NCBI GenBank assembly: GCA_037951105.1
Contig: JBAMJV010008082.1
Coordinates: 1-64,000, forward strand
Direction of reading: 5' to 3'
Source of the DNA: Echinarachnius parma
Lineage: Eukaryota; Echinodermata; Echinoidea; Clypeasteroida; Echinarachniidae
Length of the DNA: 64,000 bases
The notes below the pieces were generated by a model. It did not search any database. It was given only the letters and a program-made list of their open reading frames with translations, and was not told the DNA's origin. Made by a program: the position numbers and the translations under genes. This document shows positions 1 through 12,374 of this stretch, piece by piece (the first letter of the stretch is position 1; each line of letters begins with the position of its first letter).

Positions 1-3000
1 CGATATATCTACATTTATAAGCTACAGCTATCTAGGAATCTACATTTTACGACAAATTACTCACTCAAAATCAAAATATAGAAAGTTCAATTTTCATATT
101 CCCATACACGTGTACAAAGTTGGGCAAAGAAACCAGTTTTCCTCGAAAGTTGAAAAAGTGGATATAGCTCCTTTTCGAAGAAAGCTCTTCAAATTTACGC
201 CTACAACGCCTTGAACCATCACGATTTTTGTATATTTATACATTTCTTATATACTCTTATACTTACTTATCTTTTATATATTTGTTTTATTCCTATCTTT
301 TATCATTTCTTTTATCCATTTATTTCCTATGCCCTTTACTCTATTTTCATATTACCATTCCACACACGGTAAACCATCTCTGTATTCTTATTCGTTCTAG
401 GAGTGAATAAAACCATTTGTTCCACGTTCAAAATAAGCTTTGATCATGCATGAATGTGTAGGTGTTTTCTTTCCCCAATGCAATGCCCAGAAATAGCAGT
501 GCTTGCTATGACGCGAGAGCAGCTTTCATTGAGCTCCTCCTATTAAAGGGATCTAGTAGCCTTGTCAAAATCCAGAAAACTTATTTTTAACTCTTGCGGT
601 TCTCACATACATCGTAATATTATTCGGTATACCTGTATACCCGTTCAAAGAACATAATCATACAATTAGAATAATGACCACAATCCCACATGCCCATTTA
701 AGTAATGAAACCTTTTGAAATATATTTGTATTATTGTAACCTCATACCTTAAGTTTCCCTTATTAAAGTTCCTGATGATCCCCGGATGTTTATTATGTTA
801 AATGGATAATATTGTTAGATGTTTGATTTACTGTTTGTTATAGTAACTCGTTTGTTAGCGTTTTTATTGTGATTTTCGCATGTTTCTATTAACTAAATAC
901 ATAATTTGTCAATCTGACTTTAATGAAAACATAAGCCATGTATTATGAAGACCATCGTATAAATCTAATTAGTGTGAACACGCTGACGTATTGGATCTAA
1001 TATCTACATTATGTATTCCAATGATAAATGAGTGAGCTTTGAGTTCGCATCACTGATACACGTTACCCTGATTCGAGCAGACACATTCACGCTCAAAGTA
1101 TCAAATGATTCTCGGTCTAAAGATCTGGAAAGGATCTTTATTGTCACCATATTCATGAAAATGGTGTAGATTTGACATGTCATTATTATACGCAATCGGT
1201 TTTAATTTCGTACAATCGTGTTTATTATGTAAGTTTATACGAACGGATGAACGCTTCAATTCTCTCCCGTCCCCGCCCCTGCACATCAAGGGACGCGTTC
1301 GATGTATACACATTATTATACATAAAACATTAGATATCATAATTGCACAATTTGTATTCATTGGATCTACATTATACTAACCTAGGCACGATTCATTCTG
1401 CCATCACACCTGTATTTTAAAACATACTGTTTTAACGTGCATGGTATACATGGACGTTTATATATATGATTCTTATTCTTACCACGAATGTTTCATTTTG
1501 ATAGTGGCTTTGACTTCTAAATCAAATTGAAATTAAATATAATTATGATACATAATAAAGGCACATTAACACAAAACAACAACTTGATAATTATATCGGA
1601 CGGGGGTATTATCTCGAGTCTCGATAATGGTAATCGCTGACAAGCTTTACATATCTATAACTGTTATGTTACACTCAATAATGTGTCAACTTCCCCTTTA
1701 ACAAACAACTAATATTCTACCTAACCGTCGATATTTGTAAACAACAATAAATATGTATGTATTGATATATATTCTATTTGTGAATTTCGATCTTTGACAA
1801 ACAAGGAAAACTACATCTCTATTTCATAGGTCGAGTGCATGGTACTTTGCGGCACTTAGTTATAAACACTAACGTCTGTTAAAGTGAGAAATTAACTCTA
1901 TATTCCCCCCCCCCCCCAAGTAATGTTTTAGACTTAAATCATATGCCAATTTTATTGTAAGATTCTTGAGAATGATATGTGAGAATTTCATAGAAAAAGA
2001 ATAACGTCTACCTAGTGAAAACAGAGAAAAGCAATTCTGATTTTATCCCGATCGCTCGCGTGACGTATCCGAATTCGGATACTACGTGGACGATTGAGTA
2101 TCAGAATTAAGATACAGTACTCTTGACTTCGGTCAGGAACCGTCTATAGGCGCTCTCAAATTCAATATTAAATAATTATATCCATGATTATGGAGACATT
2201 AAAAAAAAAAGAGTCCAAACCCATGTTACCATAAGCCAAACACCAAGGTACAAGAGAAGTGGGAAAGCTCCAAGTGATTTTGGTTGAAACTGTACAAAGT
2301 TAATGGATCACTATCTATTTTTGGTATGTCATCGTTAAAAACTATCAGGTTTTGGTAGGTCCTATATAGCACTATAAATATAATGGTATGACAGTTTCTC
2401 TATCAAATAATATTTATCATCATCCTGTGAATATTGTTTTACTGATGTATTTTTCATCTATATAACGATCTATAAAAAGGGTTCTCATCATTAATCATGC
2501 TAATCATTTCAAGTTGCCAGAAAAGATAGGTGCAAATCCCTTTTAAAAGCAAAAACCATCAATCATAAACAATTAAAAGACGAGGAATTTTGAGCAAATT
2601 TGGCTTTTTAAAAATGGAATTGATCAAAATTGGAGGAATAATCTGTGAAGGTTTGAGCAGTTGTCAGTGAACGGAATTTACGAAAATAGCAGTTACTGTG
2701 TCCGTCTAATTGACTGTGCCTGCATGTCATTTGTCCATTTAGGTCAAACGGTCAAACTTCCTCTTTACTCTACCATCGTTTTGCTCAAATATTTACCAAT
2801 CATTTATCATCTTCCGCTTCTTACTCTTGAAAACTTTCCTACAGTTTCCCTCCCCTATAAACAAAATGTCTGCCAGACGCGAAAGACATTATGATTATTG
2901 ATGATGATGATGAAAACTAGCAAATTAACAGTGTTCAGGCAAAATCCGATATCAATTATGGTTTGTGAAATATACAAGTTATTTGAAAACATCGCTTTAG

Positions 3001-3240
3001 CGGCATTAAAAGGCTACCTTTGAAGGAAAAACATAATCTATAACTATATGATTGATAGCACTAATATATTCTTTAGTAAGTTAAGTTGCTTTTTATTCTT
3101 TTAAATACACTTTCCCAACTGCTTTGGCGTTTGACATGCATATTAAAGATGGAGAGTTTTTATCATCAGCATTTTTGTATTTGTCATAATTAGTTAATAC
3201 TGTCTTCTTATTTATCATGCTGTGGTGATAGGTCTGAAGC
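1..3240. other. Non-coding stretch, no gene recognised
   Basis: AT-rich sequence with only short, low-complexity open frames and no recognisable domain. It holds a fragment of a TTAA-flanked MITE family near 543, a 13-C tract at 1905-1917 and a small palindrome around the EcoRI-like GAATTC near 2070. I see nothing else. Confidence 0.7.
543..576 (+). repeat. Terminal fragment of TTAA MITE family C
   Basis: The bases TTAAAGGGATCTAGTA match the end of the family that is full length at 13223-13611 and 37001-37393. Only about 30 bases are recognisable, so this is a relic end. Confidence 0.5.
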
Positions 3241-3243
3241 ACG

Positions 3244-3362
3244 GGCGTAGACATGTCATTGATACCCATTCAACTGGGGGGGGGGGGGGGGGATGATCTA
3301 TCCATCCACCCCCCCCCCCCCCCCCCCCCCCGATGAATATGTATTACGTAAGTCTCTACGCC
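3244..3362. repeat. Hairpin element with 17-G and 23-C tracts
   Basis: The outer ends GGGCGTAGA and TCTACGCCC are inverted repeats. The centre is a run of 17 G (3276-3292) followed shortly by 23 C (3309-3331). The stretch beginning GATGAATAT after the C run recurs after the C run at 26110, and the GCCATTGATACCCA-like stretch before the G run recurs at 57970. It is therefore a dispersed small element rather than a chance homopolymer. Confidence 0.55.
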
Positions 3363-3709
3363 CGGGGTCTGAAGGTATGTTACCAGCTACTAAAAGAATT
3401 GTTTAACTATTTGTATACGTTATTGTAATTTTAATTTACCAGCAACTAGGGGGGTGAATACAAATATTTACGGAAACTATCCGTGAATTCCAGCAAGTTT
3501 TGTATTCGTCATATTTGTTCGTCTTTCTATGGTGATAAGTCTGAAGGTATGTTACCAGCTATACTTCGATGAAATATATACGCGTGAATTATTTAACGAG
3601 TTTTATAAACGTGGTTCTAAATTTAAATTTACCAGCAATTAATATAATGGGTAAATACAAATATTTACGGGAACTATCCGTTAATCCCAGCAAGTTCATG
3701 TTATAAAAT
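3363..3709 (+). repeat. Two-copy direct repeat, period about 172 bp
   Basis: The block starting GTCTGAAGGTATGTTACCAG occurs near 3366 and again near 3538. Each is followed by a diverged ACCAGCAA...AAATACAAATATTTACGG segment. The second copy forms the outer part of the palindrome 3610-5050. Confidence 0.6.
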
Positions 3710-5050
3710 ATTGTTTGTTCCGCATCAACCGTCAACATGCCGATGGTTGCAGGTCTAATTAATTATACTACATGACGTAAATAATATATATTATACACTA
3801 TACAGGGTGGCCCACAAATAACGGAACGGGGCACTTCCCAAAATAAAGCAACGAGATGACTGGGTCCATCGGATAGTGTGTTTTTTCAAATGAAAATTGA
3901 TACCAAGAACATTAATTTTGGTCGTGTAGTTTTTGTTTTAGAGCGCTATGAGTGACACTATGTCAGGGTTCATTTTTCTTCAATTTTGACTGACCTATTG
4001 GCTAAAGAATGACCCGAACGGCTCGGCATAGAATTACGGTGCTGTGGCTATTCAGTCGAATGCACACTAACAAAGGTGTCCGCATCATTGTGCATCGTAA
4101 TTCTATGACGAGCCGTTCGCGTCATTCTTTAGCCAATAGGTCAGTCAAAATTGAAGAAAAATGAACCCTGACATGGTGTCACTCACAGCGCTCTAAAACA
4201 AAAACTACACTACCAACATTAATGTTCTTGGTATCAATTTTCATTTGAAAAGACACACTATCCGATGGACCCAGTCATTTCGTTACTTTATTTTGGGAAG
4301 TGCCCCGTTCCGTTATTTCTGGGCCACCCTGTATAGGATCCATTAATCTATCAGTATCATCGGCTTCTTTGACATTATAGCGTCATCCATTATCATGATT
4401 GCTTCTCTTTTTAATATCACGTAAACAATGAAATTTTATTTTATTTATCTTGATTCGTTATTCAGTTTAGTTTATTTCATTATTCGTAATCGATATACAC
4501 CCATGCTGCCCTACAATGTTAAAACAACAACACGCTTCTGCTTTTTTTTTTTACAATACAAAGCATTAAAATTAGAATGATAATTATTTTACAGTTTCTG
4601 TATACACATACAATAAGTAAACGAGAATAGTACATTGAGCTTATATGCATGTATTTAGGTAGACTCGCGGTATCACCCGGATGGATGATAAAACCTTTGA
4701 AAATATTATTAAACATAAACTTTATAAAAGTGACATGTCATTAATGCAATATCACCATAAAATAAAATTTTACGTGATATTAAAAAGAGAAGCAATCATT
4801 TTAATGGATGACACTATAATGTCAAAGAAGCCGATGATACTGATAGATTAATGGATCCTATATAGTGTATAATATACATTATTTCCGTAATGTAGTATAA
4901 TTAATTAGACCTGCAACCATCGGCAAGTTGACGGTTGATGCGGAACAAACAATATTTTATAACATGAACTTGCTGGAATTCACGGATAGTTCCCGTAAAT
5001 ATTTGTATTTACCCATTATAGTTGCTGGTAAATTGAAATTTAGAACCACG
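3610..5050. repeat. Large imperfect palindrome hosting a MITE
   Basis: Left arm 3610-3800 plus 4334-4445 is the reverse complement of right arm 4752-5050, with a few percent divergence, around a 300-bp spacer. The left arm is split by the element 3803-4331; the right arm is continuous. The matching right-arm site lets the insertion be read base by base. It may itself be a foldback transposon; no transposase is visible. Confidence 0.8.
3803..4331. mobile_element. Tc1/mariner-type MITE, TA target duplication
   Basis: It starts CAGGGTGGCC and ends GGCCACCCTG, with inverted arms of about 240 bp round a 45-bp centre, and has no open frame for a transposase. It is flanked by TA at 3801-3802 and 4332-4333. 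The other arm of the host palindrome shows the same site with one TA fewer and no insert, which proves a 2-bp TA duplication. That is the signature of the Tc1/mariner superfamily (established knowledge). Related partial copies lie at 5053-5240 and 34815-35748. Confidence 0.85.
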
Positions 5051-5052
5051 TA

Positions 5053-5240
5053 TACAGGGTGGCACAAACGGAGCGGGGCACGTCCCAAAATATAATACCA
5101 AAATGATTATGTCCATCGGATAGGGAGTCTTTTCCAATGCAAAACGATACCAAGTCATTTCGGTCGTGTGGTTTTTGTTTTAGGGCGCTGTGAGTGACAT
5201 CATGTCAGGTTCCCATTTTTGTCAATCTTTACCAAGTCAG
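5053..5240 (+). mobile_element. Partial copy of the CAGGGTGGC MITE
   Basis: It begins TACAGGGTGGCAC and follows the first 180 bp of the element at 3803 with many substitutions, including the segment GTTTTAGGGCGCTGTGAGTG. No matching right end follows. Confidence 0.7.
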
Positions 5241-5934
5241 TGCCTGATAAATCGGTAAATCTAGTACAACGATATACTGTAGCGATACGATATATCGCTT
5301 TATCAATCACTGCTAACCAAAAGAACGTGTATTATATCTTTATAATTATGTATAGCGCTATCTACGTATACCTACCAGCTTTGAGTAACGGACACAGAAA
5401 GTGGGATAAATGCCAGTAAGACCCAGATCTGCGGATTTCAAATTTACAACTTCACACACAAAAACAAAAACAGAACGCTTGGCAATATATCACGTGTGAG
5501 GGTTTTTTGTCGCAGTGATGAGGCGCGTGCAGGGAGCGGCCTGGTTGAAAAGCGAGTTCATTGGTGACGGTTATATTGGGGCATTTACAATACCTAATAC
5601 AAAAAAGTGTTTTCTTTAGTTATCTCTATGCGTTGTTTTTAAAAAGTATATGGTGACCTTGTTCATTCTTCTTTGACTTAAGCACAGCTCAACCCCGCAA
5701 AAATGTTCGGGCGCACCTCATAAACAACTCACTGGGGAGCGTACTAGCCGCGGGCAAATATCAAGTTAGCCTATTATCTGCACAGGCTATTTTTTGCCGA
5801 CATTGCTCCAACAGACCGAGCAGGGAGCACACAGTTAATGTAGATTAAATGTTATTGCTGAAGGGCATATATATACTGGGTCATCGATCGCTTTCAAACT
5901 ATGGGTGCACGTGGTTGGAAGACAGGGCCCCGTT
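5241..5934. other. Non-coding stretch
   Basis: Open frames are short and unremarkable. I see no repeat, RNA gene or domain here. Confidence 0.6.
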
Positions 5935-6117
5935 TCATGAAAGGGTCTTATCTCCGTACGTATACGCAACCTTGGTATATTATTTTGATTGTTGCATGAA
6001 AGCGTCGTTGCTATAATTATACTTCCAACCTTCGGAACAAACGCCATCCGTAGATCAGTCACAGTCACGTGACAGTTAAGACTGTCTTAGCTAAGACCCT
6101 TTCATGAAACGGGGCCC
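5935..6117. mobile_element. Small MITE with GGGCCCCGTTTCATGAAA ends
   Basis: About 25-bp terminal inverted repeats (GGGCCCCGTTTCATGAAAGG at the left, its complement at the right) enclose about 130 bp without coding capacity. Confidence 0.7.
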
Positions 6118-6172
6118 AGGCCGAGGCGCCCATCCAATCGTACCCCACTGTACCCCCTCCAGGCCAGAAAGT

Positions 6173-6343
6173 ACAGTCAAACCTGTCTTAGGGGCCACCT
6201 GTCTATAGTAGCCACTCTGTCTGTGATGGCCACTAAAATTGATCCACTGCAGTGGCAAGCAATGTAATTGAACCTGTCTATGTAGCCTCTTTTCTTGTTG
6301 CCTTTACATGCTTTATGTGGTTGATATACAAAGGTTTGACTGT
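6173..6343. mobile_element. Single-copy relative of the 24.7-kb array
   Basis: The ends ACAGTCAAACCT and AGGTTTGACTGT are inverted repeats. The interior has the 'CCTGTCTATAGTAGCCAC' type sequence that is tandemly amplified at 24711-25915. If the element is taken from CAGTC to GACTG it is flanked by TA on both sides. Confidence 0.6.
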
Positions 6344-6438
6344 AGTTGTCGTGAATTACATTACTGCCAACAAAGCCATGACTTTGCCAGATATCGGGTA
6401 ACCTCGGAAATACTCAAGACAATTATTTCGTTGCGGAG

Positions 6439-6865
6439 TTAAAGGGGACCACCAGGCAAAGAACAGCACATAATTATATGTTTGGGTACCGTTTTGTGAT
6501 ATCAAATAGGTACCCAACATTTTGCAAAGAGTTGTGTAATTCATAAACAATGCAATTAATTACCGCCACTTACGGAACCATTATTATTTCGTGGTTCCGT
6601 ACGTGCCAAACATTTGCGAGTTCGCCAATTCTATTCCGCGTACGTTTGGAGACAATAGAATCCCGGACAATTTGTTCGCTCTGCACAAAGGTAGTCTTCG
6701 TTCATTCAGACCCATGAACACATGCTTTAGAATGGTGATGCGTTTTCCAATTATATATATTTTTTCTAGAAACATATTTTTTCTGAACTTGTTGATGGAA
6801 TGGACTACTAAAGATGTTACCTTTCATTTGTAAGATTATTATTTGTGGGTGGTGGTACCCTTTAA
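6439..6865. mobile_element. TTAA-flanked MITE (family A)
   Basis: It starts TTAAAGGGGACCACCA and ends TGGTGGTACCCTTTAA, 427 bp in all. TTAA target sites are the hallmark of the piggyBac superfamily (established knowledge). No transposase frame is present. Confidence 0.75.
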
Positions 6866-6984
6866 AGAACAATGTGCCCCCGCGATGGTAAAGATGAGAA
6901 AATTTCCCCACCTACGCTTTTAATCTCATTGTGTGAATCCTATTTGGTTTCCAGTTGGTTTGATATACTAATCGACGTGCAGTA

Positions 6985-8472
6985 CAGGGTGGCTCAAAAA
7001 TAGATCCCTGATATTATTGCATACAATTTTGATTAAATCAGTATTTCCATGGTCGTAGTTGGTACCTTATGGAATTCAATTCATGCAAAATAAGTGTAAA
7101 ATCTGTACTGTTGCAATACAATTATAATAGTGAGCTACGATTACAAAACTTTATAAAAACAGCTCCGGTAAATTCAGTAACGTGATTGGTTAAATCATGT
7201 CATGTGAGCATTTATTGTTTTTAACCAACATGCAATCTGAGTGTGCAAAACAAGGCGCAACAAAAAGTGATAACATACGGAAGTGACGTCACTAACGTGC
7301 AGTAAGAGCGCAACAAAAAGTGATAACATACTGAAGTGACGTCACATGCTTGTTTACATGTAGTTTCTACCGAATAGAAAAACTCGCAAAAGCGATCGTG
7401 AACAAGATGGAAAATGCTTCGTTTTGTAAATTATATGTTCCGTGGTAAATAAATGTTTGTCGTTTCGTAAATTATATGGTATGTGGTTTGAAATTGTTAA
7501 GTTTGGGAATTTAAATGCTTACAGCCCTTGATAAGTATCTGCAAGAATATAAGTAACTGATAAGTATCTGCAAGAATCTTCAGGATTGAAGGAGGCAGAT
7601 TAACCCGAAGAAGAAGAAGAAGATGATAATTTTCACTTTTATTGACAATTTTTCGGCGATTTCGCATCGGACTGAATTTGACGCTGCAGCATATATTGCA
7701 GAGGCAAATCAGTCAGTGAGTGCAGTAGGGATGATGAATGATGTAAATTCCCACTGAAAATAGGGTGGGTTACGAATTGTGGCAAGCAGTTATGGTGGCA
7801 AGTATGTTTACTTAGTAATCCAGCGATCTTAGTGTGGTTTGTTCGTTTTATAAAACAGATAAAACACGTTCTTAATTTCGTGCGTCAGTGTAAATGCAAC
7901 ACACTCTCGGTCTTGTCAGATTGTGCGCATGTGCACTCGGCTTACGCCTCGTGCGTTGCGTACATCTGAGAAAACCTCGAGTGCGTTGCATTTACACAAC
8001 GCACTCTAGATCGTGTATTATCTGTATATTAACACAAATATCGTGTTTGACATAATATACACAGATCTAGTGCAAACATGGCTTGCAAATTTTAAATAAC
8101 TTTTATGAAACAAATTCTGACTCCAACAAATTACAAATGATATAAACAAATGTATGTAATGTATACACGTTGAATACATTATTGTCGGGCCTGTATGTTC
8201 GCTTTGCTTGTCAAATTCAGATTCCATCCACACCACTAAACGACCAGGTCCATTTTTAAGCATATTTTGTATAGCCAGCGCTGATGAAAAATCATGAGGT
8301 TATTGTAATTGCAACCACCTACATTGATTATGCATTAAATTAACTGGATATGTGTGAAAAAACATTCATCGCAATACGAAATTAGTCAAAGGTTTAACGT
8401 AGAATTTGAACGTATTAGTAAAAGGTTATTACAATTTGTATATGGGAGCAGTGGTTTTTTCTGGTCACCCTG
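6985..8472. mobile_element. 1.49-kb TA-flanked element with CAGGGTG ends
   Basis: It begins CAGGGTGGCTCAAAAATA and ends TCACCCTG, with TA on both sides. The ends resemble those of the MITE at 3803, but the inside does not. No long open frame exists, so it is a degraded or non-autonomous copy. It contains a 38-bp direct repeat with CRE-type TGACGTCA cores (7255-7292 and 7308-7345) and a second short duplication near 7410-7490. Confidence 0.55.
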
Positions 8473-8610
8473 TATATCCCACAAGACTAATCTTTAAACT
8501 AATGTATCATCAAGTCAAAGGAATATCGATCTATACAGGGAACATCCGAATCGCTTCTGCTGCCTCGAGACCAAATGTTCACTTTTGTCGATAACCGTCA
8601 GAAGACAAAG

Positions 8611-8939
8611 TGAGAGGGACAGCCCCTCTTTTGCAAGCCAAATTTCAAAAGTTGCTAGGTTATTGTCTTATGTGAAAGAAAATGTCATTTCATAGCATGC
8701 CTGAAAAAATTAGGGCTTGAAATCTCTTTTTCGTGGAGTTATAGACCTATATCTAATAAACCATCGTCCAAAGGTTAATTGTGCAGTATACCTGTGTTCA
8801 CCCGTCGAGAAAGTTCGCTCACGGATTCCAAGGAGTGCCACAGCGCTATGCGTGACCCCTATGTGACCCGCGCTAGATACGTGACCCGCGCATACATAAC
8901 AATAGGTAAGCGATTACTAAGCAAAATAACCAAACCTCG
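8611..8939 (-). mobile_element. Partial copy of TTAA family E
   Basis: In reverse orientation it follows the right half of the element at 16397-17036, including the segment complementary to CTCCACGAAAAAGAGATTTC. It abuts the family B element that starts at 8941. Confidence 0.7.
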
Positions 8940-8940
8940 C

Positions 8941-9469
8941 TTAAAGGGGTAGTTTAGTTTTGGTAAGGCTGAACTTTAGTAGCCAAAACCTGCACAGTAC
9001 CATTATAAACTAATAGTTATAACTCCACCATGCTCGAAAGGTATATACAATTACAAACGACTAAGTAAAAATCCTGTTATCATTCGAAAAGACCCCTTAA
9101 AACACAAGAGGGCGCCTTTTAAAAAGGCATTGGTTTCAACCATTTTTCATATAAAATTATGCATGTGATGTTTTATTGATATGATTAAATAGCGAGATCA
9201 TCAACAACAATTTAAAAAACGTTTTTGAAATTTTTTGAGAAAGTGCAAGCATTAAAAAAAAAAATTCTAAAAATCATCTAATTATTTGGGCCCCAAATAA
9301 TTATAAGATCAGATATATTTATTGATATTTCAGCCGTTTCTGGGTCGATTTTGACCAAATAAAGTTTATTCTGCCATTAAAATTGCATGTTCTCTCAAAT
9401 TCGACACTCAGTTTTTCATTACCTCACAAAGAAATTGCGATGTGCAGCGCCCTCTCTACCAAAACTATA
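8941..9469 (+). mobile_element. TTAA MITE family B, copy 1
   Basis: It starts TTAAAGGGGTAGTTTAGTTT and ends in ACCAAAACTATA, where the final TTAA end is missing. It is homologous over about 500 bp to 15730-16229 (inverted) and 21687-22216. Confidence 0.8.
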
Positions 9470-12040
9470 CAATACTCTGACATGTCAAAATCTGTCTTTT
9501 TTATTTCCTTCATGTACGATAGTTTTAAAAAATGCACCCCCTAAAAAGAAAGGGGGAATTATCGCCATGCAAAACCTCTTGTGCCACTAAAAGGCACATT
9601 ATGTGTGTGCTTTTGCTTTCCACTCTGCCACTATACCGTTGCGAGCGCCTTCTAAACTTTCATCTCGAGTATTTCAATTATCAGTAAAGGGCTTATACCG
9701 TTTCCTATATAGTTAGAAATTAATCAATTGTTTAGATAGTAAATATGTCACCCCGTGAATATAAGTTTATATTTTATCAGCTTGAACTTGTAGCGCATTC
9801 CATCTCAAGGTCAAAAATCTCTGAGATTTGTTATTAATTTATTCATTTTTGGGAGGAGGAGCAATTAAGGTACAGTGGGATGTCCTAGTATATTTCCTTT
9901 AATATGTGACAGGAACATTATTATTACGGACTGACAGAAATATATTATACAGTGTTTCTGATCTACAAGAAGTGGCGGTACCTTTCTTTTCCATTCCGGC
10001 CTGCGATATGCCTGCGGCATGTACTGGTTTTGAGAGTGGATTTTACTTATTCACCGAATCAAGAAATCGCCAGCTTACGATAAGTCGTTTCTTTAACCAT
10101 GTTAACCATTGTATTAAGTGGCGTAGGCATACAGAATCGAATAACATAATAACAGATCGAAGAAAAAAAGGTGGGCGCAGTTCGTGCTAAACATGTGAAA
10201 GGTTGCAGACAATGCCATAACAGAATTGCAGATAGTGATGTAATGGATAATTCTCCAATGGAGGCAATACGGGGACAGTCTGGAGTTCCTAAGCATGCTA
10301 AGGGGTGAGAAGCAATTCCCACCATGCACCGCCCACCTCTACCCGACTCTCATCTTCTCCACTAGTTGCATTAATAAGATCTCAATGACGTCGGTCCGGA
10401 AAAGAGGGCCTTATACGATTTCAAAACAGGCTTCTAGTCTTTCGTGGCGAGCATTTCAACAGGTACATCATGTGTACCGTCCGGAAATTAGACTCAAGCA
10501 ATAACCATAACCTTTCGGGTGACCAGGCGTAATTGCGCTCGGGCTACATTTACGACTACTACTTGTACCTTTGCTCCGAAAAAAAAACACAATGTTCCAG
10601 CGACGAATGCTCCACCGTAAATGTCTCCTTCGAATCTTGCTCCAACGGCAATAATATCGACCCCGAATATAATTGTTTCGATGACAATTTATCCGTTGAA
10701 AAATACTTTGGCAAGAATAGGTCCGCCAGAAAAGCCCCGCCCATAATTAGATTTTTGCGACGATTATCAATACTTTCAAAGATGGGGGCTCATTCATTAG
10801 GAATAAGCGGGTAAAGGTACTTTCACGATTACTTCACTTTGCTTCACTTTGACTTTGTTTATTAGAAAATGAATCAAATTGCTGGAATAGCTAATATCGG
10901 CGCAAACATTTCCCGGCTGGATAATTATTTTGTCTGCAGATTAATAAGGGAGTTCATAGTTACAAACTGCGCATGCGCCAATTTCTGAGACGAAAATTCA
11001 CTGTACCCGTTGTCATATAGACCTTCGTGCAATTATTGTCACATTTGAAACGTGTTTTCACGGGAAATTTGGCTCGAAGTCATGAATGTTTTTCTGAATT
11101 AATCATAATGGACATCTCATATACATAAGACTGATTTTTTTACATTTATTTGTTCTATCTATTTTCGGATTTTAACAAAAATGCAAACGTTCGTATCGGG
11201 GCTTTTATTGAAATCGAAACGGCCCCATACGTAGATTTTTGTGTACTGTTTTCTCTAAGTGTTGAAAAACGGGCAAAGATGTGATTTTTATTCTAACAAA
11301 ATTTATTTAGCCTGCTTCAAGTTTGAAAATTAAAATGAATGGTTATATTTATTAAATTTTATATATTTTAGGATTAAGGTGAGGTTTTTTTTGTCAGGTC
11401 TTTCAAACGTAACGAAACACAAGGATAATTCACGCACGCACGCGGAAATTCTGCATAGAGCTCCTGTACTTTAAATGCGTGCGTCACAGGTTGTGCCGTA
11501 AACGTACGCGTAAAGCCTCAATTTTGGTACAATCTTCCAAAGACCCGATGATGTCATACTGCTCCATGGGCTAACTACGAACTCCCTTATTGTTGGTGGA
11601 TAAGTTGTTAGCGTAGTTTTTTGATCGGTGGACAATTTATAGCGGAAATTTTGGTAGATAGTGCATTCGTCGTGCCCGCGGGGGAGATCGTTTTTGTGGA
11701 GCAAATCTTACGGGAAAATGTAGAGAAAGCAGGGTAGCAAATGTCATGGAATCACATTTCGCCTGTCTGCCTATTATACCCCAAGTTGCATTTATCATAC
11801 ACAAAATGCACCCGCCCAACCTCTTCCGCCTCCCCCCCCCCCCCCCCCCCCCCCGGCCGACTTCGTGCATGGAGCGAGAATGCATCGACACGGTCGTGGA
11901 TCACGACCACAAAGTGGCCACCGAGGGGGTTAACTGTATAATTATGTCGATACTCGATATACCTCGATGCATTCCGCTGCACTTCCCATGCACGACCGTG
12001 GCGTCTTTCATTCACACGTCGGGCGCCATCGATACATAAT
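9470..12040. other. Non-coding stretch with one coding-like block
   Basis: No gene is recognised. It includes a 23-C tract at 11832-11854. Between about 10500 and 10760 the minus strand reads as coding-like sequence (a GVDIIAVGARFEGD-type frame rich in Gly and Val) but has an in-frame stop and no recognised family, so it may be a relic. Confidence 0.5.
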
Positions 12041-12374
12041 CTAGCTGGATAAGGTTCGCCCTGAGCCAGTCAGAAGTCGGGCAAAGTGCGACCATCTTGA
12101 ATTTCAAGGTAAAGTCAAATCCGTCTATAAAAACATGCAAAGGATTCTTGCACATTACTTTTTTTAACGGGCAATTGGTCGTTGTAGACATGTTTATATA
12201 CAAATAACCTGACTTGTTTTTCTAGAAAAGAAAAAACACAGTAAACAATTACAGGTGCTCGCTAGAGCAATTATTTTGCCAATATAGTTATGTATAATGT
12301 TCAGATTTCCGTGAGTAGTCTCGAGAGTATTCTTGACCTTCGATGATTTAAAAATGATGATATTAACCACTTGG

